A DNA stretch of 64,000 bases from Apteryx mantelli (Eukaryota > Chordata > Aves > Apterygiformes > Apterygidae): NCBI RefSeq assembly GCF_036417845.1, contig NC_089980.1:48730501-48794500 (forward strand). The letters are read 5' to 3'. The notes beneath the pieces were generated by a model that had not been told where the DNA came from, ran no database searches, and was given only the letters and a program-made list of their open reading frames with translations. Every line of letters starts with the position of its first letter. The stretch's first letter is position 1. Shown one piece after another: positions 50,665 through 61,619 of this stretch. The translations under genes were made by a program, and so were the position numbers.

Positions 50665-51763
50665 TCACAAAAAAACAAACAATACCAATCAGTATACACA
50701 GCTGTACACGTTTTGAGAAAATAAAATATTATTAAAGGGTTGAGAGAAATCAGATTTCTCTGTCACTTTGTATTATGCTTACAGGAGTTATACACCTAGT
50801 GCTCCTTTTCATGAGTACTGTACACCAATTGCATGTTTGCTCTCCCCTCTTCCCCCCTGCCCCAACTTATCTAATGCTATATTATTAAAACTATCCAGTT
50901 CACATTTTATCATCTCAACCCTTGAAAACTCTGTGCTCTAGCTCCTGTTAAAACCTGCATCTTGTCATTAGAATAAAATACCTTCATTCTTATTGGCCAG
51001 CATCTCCAAAAGTAAGCTTTAGAAGTAGGACCTACTAAATCAATGACCTCCTTTCAGTGACCTACTCATAGCGAAATACATGATATGTAAAGAAGGAAGA
51101 CAAAGGGAAGATGCGTCTATGTTTACATGCCAGATCTGTTGGAGAGACAAAGTGAGAGATGTACTGGATTTTGTTTGAGCACTTGATAGAAACTTTGTAA
51201 AATGTTCTCAGATCAGGTTGCTTGGATACAAAAATCCTGGTGTAAAATGAAAATTGCCATAAGGAGTGTAAAATGTAAAGACATCATGGCAGTGTTTCAG
51301 TATAGGTGCTTGGCACTGTGCTGTAAAAATGAAAGTCTGCTCTCTTCAGGTGTTTCCGAGCCATGTTCTGTTTAATTCTTGGGCAGAAACTGTTGGCAGA
51401 TAAAAATCTTTTGGGGCTGGTGGGGAAAGTAGTGAAGCTTCTCCAAGCAAAAATCAAGGCCTTCATAATCTAGAAAATGATGTGGAAATTCCCAAACAGG
51501 AAACATTGAAACACGGAGGAAATCGGGGGGAAAAAACATGAGCAATGGTAAGAAAACAAAAATACATTTGAGGCTGGAGAGAATAAAATGACAGGAAGAG
51601 AACTGTTGAAATACAGAAGAAATAAATAAAAGCATGTTGGAAGGTGAGTGCTTGTGGTAATCTCAAAGGCCCTCCATCTAGCTGGGCTAGGAGAGCACTA
51701 TGGTTAGACAGATATTTGTAAATTTGTCACAGGTGTTTGTAGATCTGCTAACAGTGATCTTTC

Positions 51764-52000
51764 TTAAGGCTTCCCACAGCATCTGCCAATTGTATAGACT
51801 TGTTTAGGAAAGTGAACAAAGGTATTGCCAAAAATAGTCTGCATTTCTGAAAGATAAAGTTTAGACTTGGTATCAGAAATGCTGTCGTCTGTGTAGAAGT
51901 GGCGTCGGAGGAAGACTTGCATGGTTGGCGTGTAACCGGAGCGGTGCAGGTCCAGGCGGTGGCCGTCCTGCTCTGCCGGGGTGGCGGGGGCTGGCAAGCA
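51764..52000 (-). other. CpG-rich, coding-like minus-strand segment, unidentified
   Basis: A minus-strand frame is open for about 77 codons from a TGA at about 52004 to a TAA at 51764. Its upstream half (about 51888-51990) has strongly C/G-biased third positions, as in a real avian coding exon, and carries about 10 CpGs in 105 bp; the downstream half is AT-rich. The frame has no ATG near its start. An acceptor-like CGCCACCCCGGCAG on the minus strand could begin an exon (starting AGCAGGACGG). A peptide such as HRSGYTPTMQVFLRRHFYTD does not match any family I know. It could be an orphan exon, a fragment of a retrocopy or just a CpG-rich element. No poly(A) tract follows. Confidence 0.3.
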
Positions 52001-53516
52001 GCATCACTCCTGCCAAGAACCTGCTTAATTTTTACATCCTCTTACTGCAGAAGTCCGCAGCAGTATGTTAGGAGCATTCAGTTTGTTACAAGAATACTCC
52101 GGTGGATATCTTAGAAGACCTCACGATATTGGATTACACCTGAGCAAGGGGGGAACAAGCTGTTTCCCTGGGCCCTGTGCCAGTATATGGGTGAATCTGT
52201 TTCTCTGTGTCATCAGTCATCTCTGCTGTTTGATACAAATACAGTTTTCCTGCCCTTCACTCCTGTTTTCTAGCTTGGTGGGCTCTTCAGAGTTATGTGA
52301 ACAGGCTTTATTGGCAGAACTGACTATCCTATTTTAATAAACTGTAGTAAGTGTCTTGAAGTAGCTTAACTTGGGTGTGATATGAACATAAGAGCTAAGC
52401 AAGTGAAAATGAGGACTTAATTTGTTGTGTACATCCTTACCAAATTCTTAATCTACAGGACATAATGCACCACGATTTATTTTGAGCCTAGCTGTGTTGC
52501 TGTGTTTGTGTTCTTTGCTCGGATTATTTTATTTTTTGTTCAGCGCTTTCCAAATGTGTGCCATAAAGAAGGAAAGATCTTTTGTGTTTGACTGTTCATA
52601 GGTGGAAGCGGCAAAACGAGTAAGAGGAAGATACCTAAAAAGCATTGCAGGACCTCTAAAAATATTTGTCCTAAAAATATAAATACGGGCAAGAAGGGAA
52701 TATAGAAAAGGACTAACAAATAAAGACTGATGAAGATATTCTTCCAAGAGGATCAGAGGGGTTCATATTTCACTGAAAATCGGAGATCTGTGTGATACAA
52801 GAGATAAATATTAAGCAGGAAGTAAATATTTGCTGTAGTATGATATTTTAGAGCAACAGCTTTCTTCTTGTGGAATGCTGATCCATAGGTCAGAGAAATA
52901 AAATACTTGACATGGAGATAGAGGAGATAAATGAGTAACACATTTGTCATTTTTATAAGGAAAAAAAAGGAGCGATGCAAGATTTTGTTGTATTTTGCTT
53001 TGTTGGATTTGCACCCGCATGTTCAAGAAATAAGCTATGCGCAATACATCTATAGACTTTTTTTGCATGTGTTTTTAAGTTATAGGTATGGCCTTTTCAT
53101 ATTGTGAAATACAATCTTAGTCTTCAGCTTTTAGCTTTCTTTGATTAAAATCCCAAGGTGTAATGAATGCACTGTGTGACTGAAATTAATCCGTTTAAGC
53201 CTTAACCTGCTGAAGGCACGTTGGCATGCCATTTGCGGGCAAACACTGTACAGTAAAGGAAAGGACAGCCTTGATTTGAGTGAGATTGTGGCAAAGCAGC
53301 TTTGCAGGGTAAGGAGGTTTAAGAGACAATTTAAAGTTGTTATCTTGTGGTCTCAGAGCCAAGTTTTGCTGTGTTTCTGCCTCAGTGCTCTTGGTGGGGG
53401 ATGGCAGAGAGTTTCTCTGGGAGGGTAATTAGAGCATTTTCGCAGTTATTGATTTCTGGTGTGGTAGCATTTGTTTTATTCATCCTACATGTTGATAAAG
53501 TCTGTGCGTGTATAGC

Positions 53517-53531
53517 TATCTATCTATCTAT
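53517..53531. repeat. (TATC)n microsatellite
   Basis: Nearly four TATC units are present. It is short but a typical variable locus. Confidence 0.8.
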
Positions 53532-54895
53532 TTAAAGGTAGGTGATACTTTATTCTAAAGGCAGTCTGTCTTCTGGCATAAAATTTATTAAGCTGCTGAG
53601 TGCTTCTCTTGAACTGCATTTTTTAGGTAAAGGGGCAGAATGTGGTGTCGTGCTAATGAAATGGCTCTTGGAGCCATCACTTGTTTTTTAGTAGAGATCT
53701 TTTCCTGTATTCCTCTGCAGGTTAGGATCAGAAGTTAGTACTGAATGAATACGTCAGATTAAAAAGTAAGAATAAATTTCTTGCCTGTTTGATGGCTATA
53801 TTGTTAGGTATTTCTTCTTATAAATTCCTTCACTGACTTTACTAGAAAGCACTGCATCTGAAACTTTTTATCAGTTACCAGTGCAATGAAGAGTCATGTA
53901 ATTTTCTGTTCTTGGTTTTATCAGAATGCATATGGCACTTCGAAAAGCTGCATTTTCAGAAAACTAATTTTTTTTTTCCAGTAGCTGAAGGAGAATCTTC
54001 TATTTGTGGCTCTAGATAACTGTTAAATTTCAGCAAAGAGTTTTGCATCATTCTGTGAATTTAGGGATATTTTTAAAGATTATATCTTTTTCATAATAGT
54101 AGGAAGAAGTTTTTGAAAAATAAACATTTTCTTATCAGGGCTTAGTATGCTGTCACTGCATCAACACAAAGACTAGCTGCTACATAAGAATAAATGAAAA
54201 TCTACCATATGGATGTCTTCTGCTACTTACTGTTTTTCTAGCCTGCCTTCAGCCCTGTCTCCTTTCACCCCCCAAAGAAGAGAAAAACTAAAAATCCAAC
54301 ATAAGTTGTGTAAGAACAGATGATACTGAAGTGGAGAAATGATGGGAGACTACAACAAATTTTTATTTAGAAAAGTGTTTTTCAGAAATTTCAGACCAGG
54401 CATTCTTCAGAAGACAAAGATGCAGAAAAAAAATATGGGAGATAATACCCAACACACAAAACCAGACAAAAAATACCACCCTTCCTGTCAGCTGAAGTAA
54501 TATGACCCAGCAAATTCATTACCTAGTGTATGTATTTATAAACCAAATAAAGATAATACCTAAGCAAGGATGATTATAAAATCTGAACGGATTCGAGGGC
54601 CCTCGTAGTAGGAGGATTCTTTCTCCCCTAATCTATTTGAATTCTATTTGTTCTTATACACTGTATCCAAAAATGTTTCAGGGCATGACATACAAAGCCA
54701 GATATAATAGGAATTCCAGAAAATAGCAGTGAACTAGAGCACTGAGTGGCACATGAGGCTTCAGAAGCAAAGATCTGAGTTATGCAACGTCATGTTGAAT
54801 AAACTATATTTTTGTTTGTGTTACTAGGTGCTGTGTTTGGGAGGACAGATGCCTTAACTAAACTTTCACCACAGCCCAAGTGTTTTGGTTGTGTT

Positions 54896-54914
54896 CCCCC
54901 CCCCCCCCCCCCCC
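54896..54914. repeat. C19 homopolymer
   Basis: Nineteen consecutive C residues lie between GTGTT and AGCCTC. As a G19 run on the minus strand it has quadruplex potential and is a likely sequencing-error site. Confidence 0.88.
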
Positions 54915-55444
54915 AGCCTCAGACAATGCAGTACCACTAGTGTAGTATGTTCAGATATAAAGCAGATGATTATTATATTTGGGAATAAAATAGTTTTTTT
55001 TTCTTATATGAAAAAGTCTGTCTTAGGTCTCCCTTGAAAAAAGTGACGCTAATCCCTGATGGTTAACTTCAGTTATTATCTTTTAACTCTAAATTTTTGG
55101 TGTTCCTGCTACTCTTCAAAAGCTACTTCTCCCCAGTGCTGCTGTTACAGGAAAAAAGATTAATTCTTGTAACTTATTCAACACAGAGTGCAGATGAAGA
55201 TTTTTTTTTTGTATGACTTCAAGGTTTCTTGACTTTGTACTCTTGCCCCTTAAACTCAAAGGATTAAGTCGGAGCTGAACAGCAGTGTAAATATCTGCGT
55301 GAAAGTAGCTAAGCCCAGTGACTTTATTTCAAAGACAATAGATAAGTGGGTTCCTTTTGGAGCCTATTCCTGATCGAAGTCAAGCTCCCGTACAGGCCTG
55401 CTGTATTTCAGTCTGTATTTTCTGAATACTCCTGTTTTTCACCA

Positions 55445-55610
55445 GCTCATAGCGCCGGGTGCGAAAGGCCGAGTGGGCTTGGCTTAGTGCCCGCTGGAGC
55501 GGGACGCGGCCCCTCTGCGCCGGGGCTGCGGGCCCTGTGGTCACGTAGCCGGAGCAGAACGTGCTGAAGATGCCTCCGGCAGGGTCATGGGCGCCTATGC
55601 GGGTAGGCAG
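55445..55610. promoter_or_regulatory. Intronic orphan CpG-rich patch
   Basis: There are about 17 CpGs in roughly 155 bp (55449-55603), flanked by CpG-depleted AT-rich intron. It includes GTCACGTAGC at 55540-55549, the same 10-mer found at 5941-5950 in the SMYD3 promoter. A minus-strand ORF of 87 codons begins at an ATG at 55643 in good context (A at -3, G at +4) and reads through the patch with many C/G third positions, but I do not recognise its product. The patch could be an alternative or antisense promoter or an enhancer. Confidence 0.45.
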
Positions 55611-56644
55611 CCAGGCTACCAGTTGGGGTGCCAGCTGTGCCATTATACTGCGTTATTTTTCTGGTGGGAGAGAGGTGAGGAGAGAAAGTTGTACGTAGCT
55701 GCATTTATCTGCTCACAGATCTGCCACATTAAAAATACTACATTACTGGAATCTTTGTTATTAGAAGACTGAAATAGATCAGTAAAACTCTGAATGACAT
55801 GTTTGCTTATCGGGGGTATTGACTGTTTTCACTTCATGACAGGTTTTAAATGCCCATGCTCAAAAAACCCAGGTAGACTTTATGCGCTTGACATGTTTGA
55901 CTGAATCTCACAGGTTTAAGAATTTGTTTAGGAAATGTGTTCGACATGACATGCATCTGAAAGAGCAGCTCTTTTCTTACGTGTGCTACGGGCTGCGTTA
56001 CTGATCAAAGAAACATCAAGCACACATCCAGCAGGGAATTGATATGAGATTGCCTTTTTGTCCTGCAAACTGTGGCAGAAGCTGAAGTGTGAATAAACTG
56101 TGTAAAAAGGACTGTTAAGCGCTCTGTGGTAACCAAATGTGCTGTTACATCCAACACTTAGCTTGCAAGTAGGGGCTGAGAGTCAAGGGCCTGTATCACC
56201 AGGGAAGCGTAGATGCATTTTCATCATAAATTAAGTAGCCTAATTGTGTGTGTTTGGGTTTTGCTGTGGTTTTTAATTATATTAGGCCTTTCCTGGCAAG
56301 CAAAAGTACTTCCTTTTATTGAGGCCATGTTGGTATTATCAGGGTGCTTTGATTAGCTGTTAATTTGGCATTTCTAAAAGGGTGATGTTCTGGGCATTGT
56401 AAGCGTGTGGATGTGGCACTGTAGGACCTGACAGAGCAGGCAAACACGGATCAACTTCTGGTCCTGTACGTGATGCAGAGCTCATCATGTTCTCGTGAGG
56501 TTTTCAACGGTGCTTTTTCAGGCTTTTTCCCACGCTGCTGCTCAGACATGGGAGGAGCTCCCCACAGACCGGGCCACCCCACTGCTCTTCAGCCCCTCCT
56601 TAAAATGCTCTGTGCTACAGTACCTTAAACAAAAAGGTGGTAGT

Positions 56645-56667
56645 GGGGGAGAAAAAAGGGGGGGGGG
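56645..56667 (+). repeat. G-rich tract (G5 and G10)
   Basis: G5, an A-rich spacer and a G10 run lie close together and have quadruplex potential. Confidence 0.5.
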
Positions 56668-58667
56668 AAGTACTTTTGTTCATGTGCATCACTTCCTACT
56701 GAGCAACCTTATTTATTATTTCTCCGTCTCAGGAGTTTTCTTTTGTCGCCTGTCCACATCCATCTTTTGGGGTTTCCCCTCCTCTACCCTCCAAAGATAA
56801 GGTTTATCTTTGTCTTGTGTGTACATTGGGGGGCCCACTCTGTCAGTGGAGCTTGTAGCCCATAGTAATGAAAATAAGAAGTAATATCCAAATTCCTCTG
56901 GGTAAGATTCTGCACCCAACCGTAACACCCCACTGGAGGGCACCTGACAGCTCCCTCTCACTTGATTGTTGTGGATTCTTTTAGTACAGACTAAAATCCT
57001 TATTTGTGCTTGCTGTTTGATAAGGGTTTTGGAGATGGAAAATCTTGCTGAAGTTGTATTGGAAAACTAATAATTTATTTTAAATTGCTGTATCTTAATT
57101 TCATTTTATTTTGCAGCAGAAACCTTTTCAGAGACTAAAGTATTATTGCTGAATGTGTTAGTTCAAATTCTGTGCATTTTATCAGCCATGAGGCTAATTG
57201 TGTTAGGTGAGTTGTGGTAGATTCCCTGTGTGTAACCTGATACTGTTTCCAGATGACACTTACAGTTAATGAGAAATGCATGGAAATATCATGGAAATGC
57301 ATGGAATTTTAGTGACTTGAATTGTTTCAGTAATACCTATAACGTTAATGAAATGTTGAGAAGGATAGTAATAAACTAGACAAATTGTCTTGTTTTTAAA
57401 AAATGTTCTAAAATACATGAATCCTATATATATGAATACAGGAATTTTATTCCTGAATTCTTTATATTCAAATTAAGTATTTTAGATCATGCTGTTTTAC
57501 ATTTAAACTGCTATACTGCAAGATTCATGGGTGCTATAAAAGTAAAGGAAGGAGGTTTGGGAGGGAGGAGAGGATCAAAAGAAAGAGCAATGATTTCGTC
57601 GGTAGCTTTGCCGTTCAGCTCTGCAGCAAGCATCCTACAGCTGCTCGTCATTCAAAGAAACCCCCAAAGATGGGTGGATAGTTCACTCATTATACAGTGC
57701 CAGCAGGGAGTCACCTTATTCAAATAATCTGACCTGTAATGTCAGTTTGGCAAAACCCCCAAGTTTTGAGTGATGGTCCTTACATTTTTGTGTATACATG
57801 TCTGCTGCTACTTCAGTGTTAACCCTTGGGGACAAAGCATACAAGGGAACTAATCCAGTAATGTATTGAAACTTCAGTGGTAGCTGAAGAAGCTTGGTGC
57901 TTTGTGGAGATTGGTCCACCAATTGCTTTTCAGAAGACAGAATGAATAAATGTTGGTGACTTGTAAACCCTGGCATCTTGTGGAAGAAGCAAACCAAGGC
58001 AATCTATATTTGCCGTATATTAAGGTCATCATATCTAGTCTTCTGAGGTAGGAATGTGATACTTTAAATAGAAATCTGTAGGAGAGAGTTCTCCGATGGT
58101 TATGGCATTCATTCATTTAAGTTTAAGAATCCACTCTGGTTTGTGGATCTGTGATTTACTTGTTGATGCTGTGACTTTTTGTTGCTTTAACGGGTATGTG
58201 ACTTAAGTTGTAAATTTTATTTTAACAAAGTCATAATTAAGGTATTAGGATGCATATCATTTAGAACAAAAATGTCTGTCTTCAAAACTATTTTGCTCAG
58301 TCATTCTGCAGGAGAGTGAGCTACTGATAACCAAATCGGTGAGCAGTTCCAGACAAGGTTTTTTTTTTTTTTTTCCTGTCTACAGTAAATACTCTGCTGA
58401 AGTGTTTTTCTTCCCCAAATTACTCTGCCCCAAGGTCCTAATCTAAAATGAGAAATATGCAGTCCTATATCATAGGCTGGTTAGAGTTGTGTCATTTTTC
58501 AGCCTTAAAAGGCAAGAAGCTCTCCTCTGCAGGCAAAGTGAAGATTTCACACTTGTTTCTAACTCTGGATTATCCCTGGGCATCATACATTTAAGTTAAA
58601 AACTTATTGTTTATGTGAGAAAGATTTTAGGTTTTGTTTAAAGGAGCTGATAAAAATGAACAGTTTT

Positions 58668-58698
58668 TTCATCCCCAGGCCTGGCTTTGCAGGTAAGC
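58668..58698 (+). promoter_or_regulatory. Candidate recursive splice site
   Basis: TTTTTTCATCCCC and CTGGCTTTGCAG are followed directly by GTAAGC, so a 3' splice site ending at 58692 abuts a 5' splice site starting at 58693. This is the arrangement of ratchet points in long introns. It lies about 2.1 kb upstream of exon 2 in a 54.6-kb intron. No splicing evidence is available here. Confidence 0.3.
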
Positions 58699-59802
58699 AG
58701 AAAAGGAAGGCGCTATCATAGAATGAGCTTATGATCTGTACATATTGCTCCTCTTAATCTTTGACCAATGCAGCCATCTGAACTCCTCTAATGCTTATAA
58801 GAATGCTAAGACATTATTTTAATTATTCAAACATAGCAATAATTTCATATATTAGTGAAAACCTTTTCCCTTTTATGGTATTTAGGGAAAGGAAAGGATG
58901 GTCTGTGCTAGAGGATGTCTCATTGGCGTTTCTGGCATTCTGCCTTTACTTCCAATAGTTATGATTTCACTGCTAGGAGCAGTGAACTAAATTAATCATT
59001 CAGAAGTTCTAGATTGAGGTTTGTGGGCTATTGATGGCTTTCCTGCTTTGGGTGTTGGCTTTAGATATTATTCTGCAATTTTAGTCATGCATAGAAATTA
59101 AAATTTGGGGATAACTAATCAATTTTAAGAAGAAATTATGGTCACATGATAAAGCAGTTTTGCTGGGAGTCAGAATACGCATGACGAGTCTCTAAACTAT
59201 TGAAGAGTGAAGGAATTTTCTTTTGGCGTCCACAGAGACGGAGAATTACACCGTGTTTTAGTCACATGAGTTGCCATTGGGGGTAAGAGTGAGAAGGACA
59301 TATGTAGTATCGATGGGAAGCCACTGGGAACCTTGCAGAGGAAAGACTTTAAACTGAAAACTTGAACTTGCCCTTTCAGGTTGAAATGGACTATGTTAGG
59401 CATTTAGTTATTTCAAAAGTATATTGGAAGGCTGAGTTAATATTTGTAATGAGATTTTTAGATTGCTAAAAACAAGGTATTATAACAGTGTGTTGTTTGG
59501 GGTGTGTGTGTCTGACATGTACCCCTGCCTTACTTTGCAGAGGGTTGCAGAAGGGGAACTTCAGAGTACCTTGTGGGCAGGATGCGATGGCACTTCCCTG
59601 GGGTGATGGAGCCGCATTCGGCTGCGTGTGCCTCACCAGGTGACAGTGGCACGCAGTTGGGTGCTGTGCTTCATTAAGGTCAGAGGCATGGCCATGGAAT
59701 AAGTCTAAGGTGTAGTAATGAGAATTATGCAGTCCAGTTTTTGATACATCTGTAATGTAACTCTCTTTTCTTCAGTCTTAAAAAAACAAACAAGCAAACA
59801 AC

Positions 59803-59812
59803 CCCCCCCCCC
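59803..59812. repeat. C10 homopolymer in A/C-rich tract
   Basis: A C10 run sits within an A/C-rich low-complexity stretch at about 59779-59840. Confidence 0.75.
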
Positions 59813-60776
59813 AAAACAAAATGCTCCCCCCCAAAAAAAACATATGCTCTTTTCTCAGGACTAATGTATGCCTATAAAGTATGTAGGCAGCTTTGCATAT
59901 GGAGGTATCAAAGTGAACACTCTCAGTGTTTCCAAAGTCATGCAGGACATTCAGCACATTAAGTATTTTCTACAGGAAATTAAGAGGGGAGCATCAAAAT
60001 TGGCTTCATGTTTCTACTGATCTGAAGTATTTGAGGTATAAATATTATTTCCTGTGTGCTTTAATATCTTCTTAGTGTCTAAAAATTTACAAAATTTCAG
60101 TGATATTTTCTTCTTACCTCATATAACTGTAAACTGAGACAGCATCAGAAAATTGTATTTGAGTCAGGAGATGCTTTTAACTGTTAGATTGTGTTGTATA
60201 TCTCTGATAGTTATCTCATCCATCTCACTTTGAGTAGATTTTATTTTTTCTGTCAAACTGAATTTTTATTTTGGTCTTACTGCCCACCAATCAGAAGTAT
60301 TTTTCTAAGATAGAAATTTCTGCTGAGATGTCAACTTCAGGCTCTATTATAAAGTTATAATTTGATGTCACAACTTGCAGGTTCACAGCGAGGTCTTGCT
60401 CAAGGCAGATAATGACACTTGCTTAAGACAAGACTTGCTTAAGACAGATAATAAAAGTATTAGCTAGCTGTATTGCACAGCTCTAATTCTATGGTTATCT
60501 ACAAAATCAAATTCCTCAGGGTTATAGCTGTACGGTCAAAAAAAAAGCATGTTTGATATCTTTACTGTTGACTGCCGTTGTACTGAGTCATATGAGTACT
60601 GAGAACATACCTTTGTATGTAACAATATGTGATTTCTATGTGACAATGAGTTTCAGGTTACTCTTGTTTTTTCAGATACTTTTCTTGCCTATTTGATAAT
60701 TGTTAGTTATGCAAGAAGGATAATCACAAAGCTTTATTTGTATTTATATCTACTTTTTTTCTTTTTTTTAAAACAG

Positions 60777-60840
60777 GAATGAACATCTGCACAGATGCTC
60801 TCAGTGCAAGGTTGCTAAATACTGTGGTAAATCCTGTCAG
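60777..60840 (+). CDS. SMYD3: SMYD3 exon 2 (middle of the MYND zinc finger)
   Basis: This 64-nt exon is bounded by the acceptor TTTAAAACAG and a strong donor GTAAGA. Joined to exon 1 (AG+G) it completes Arg55 and encodes 21 more codons, residues 56-76, ending in phase 0. The peptide includes HRCSQCKVAKYC (60-71) and ends GKSCQ (72-76), placing C62, C65, C71 and C75 at the spacing of the SMYD3 MYND finger; with C49 and C52 this gives six of the eight zinc ligands. The last two (a His and a Cys) should lie in exon 3, outside the window. The close match to the mammalian RCSQCRVAKYC segment separates it from SMYD1 (RCGQCKFAHYC) and SMYD2 (KCGRCKQAFYC). The MYND finger packs against the SET domain and is reported to contribute to DNA or partner binding. 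Confidence 0.95.
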
Positions 60841-61254
60841 GTAAGATGAAAAATAACAACTATAAGGTACTGAAGAAAAACAGACATTTGAATACTTTAT
60901 ATACAGGGTCTTCATGCGTTTTCCTCATTGTCATACCTCCACATTGCAATTTTTTATTTGTAGTTATGGACAGAGAGTGTAAACATGTTACCTTGTTTTA
61001 TTTTTTGACTATTTTTATAGCTACAGATACAAGATTGTAATTAGTGAGATAAAACAGACAAAATTAAGTTGAAATGTTTAGTGTTTCTTTATGTTTGATT
61101 AGAGGGGTAAAAAAGATTCTTCAGTATTGCTGGTTGTAGACTGAAGGTTGCAAGTCAATTTTGTAGTAAAATAATTTGTATTTCAAGAGTGAGGTTCATC
61201 ATGGCAAAGCATATATCCTAGTTCTTTAAGAAGAAATAGGACTCAAGAATTTGC

Positions 61255-61619
61255 AAAGTAGAGAAGGCCTTGGGGCAACCTGACAGCAGCCCCTGGTACC
61301 CACGAGGAGGGTGTCAAGAAGATGGAGCCAGGCTTTCCACAGCGTTGAATGGCAGGGGGACAAGGGACAACTGGCATAAGCTGAAACAAGAGAGATCCAG
61401 ATGAGGTATAAGGAAAAGCTTTTTCGCCCAGAAGACAGCCAGGCAGTGGAACAGGCTGCTGAGAGAGGTTGTGCAGTCACCTCCTTGCAGGGTTTCAAGA
61501 CCTGACAGGATAAAGCCCTGAGCACCCTGGTCTGACCCTGGAGCTGACCCTGCTTTGGGCAGGGGGTTGGACTAGAGACCTCCCAAGGTCCCTCCCAGCC
61601 TGCATGGTCCTGTGATACT
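61255..61619 (+). mobile_element. CR1 LINE, about 365 bp 3' end
   Basis: This is the longest CR1 fragment in the window. It contains 'gaggtataaggaaaagcttt', 'cagtggaacaggctgctgag', 'ctgaccctgctttgggcagg', 'ttggactagagacctcccaa', and a decayed octamer tail (CCTGTGATACTAT). Its interior differs from the copy at 44.7 kb (GCTTTGGGCAGG rather than GCTTGAGCAGG), so it belongs to a different subfamily. It lies about 415 bp downstream of exon 2, in the sense orientation. Confidence 0.93.

Larger units (their letters stand above)
6158..60776 (+). other. SMYD3: SMYD3 intron 1 (54,619 bp)
   Basis: The intron runs from the donor GTACCG at 6158 to the acceptor AAAACAG ending at 60776. It interrupts the MYND zinc finger after its second cysteine, with one codon (AG|G, Arg55) split across it. 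The acceptor is preceded by a strong pyrimidine tract, interrupted by an AAAA just before the CAG (about 60750-60769). The intron is AT-rich with scattered CR1 fragments, microsatellites and a few CpG-rich patches. I see no nested protein-coding gene that I can name, no tRNA and no recognised small RNA. Stretches not listed separately hold nothing I can support. Confidence 0.92.

Noticed and set aside
61226..61525. 99-codon minus-strand ORF
   Set aside because: It is the antisense of the CR1 fragment at 61255-61619.
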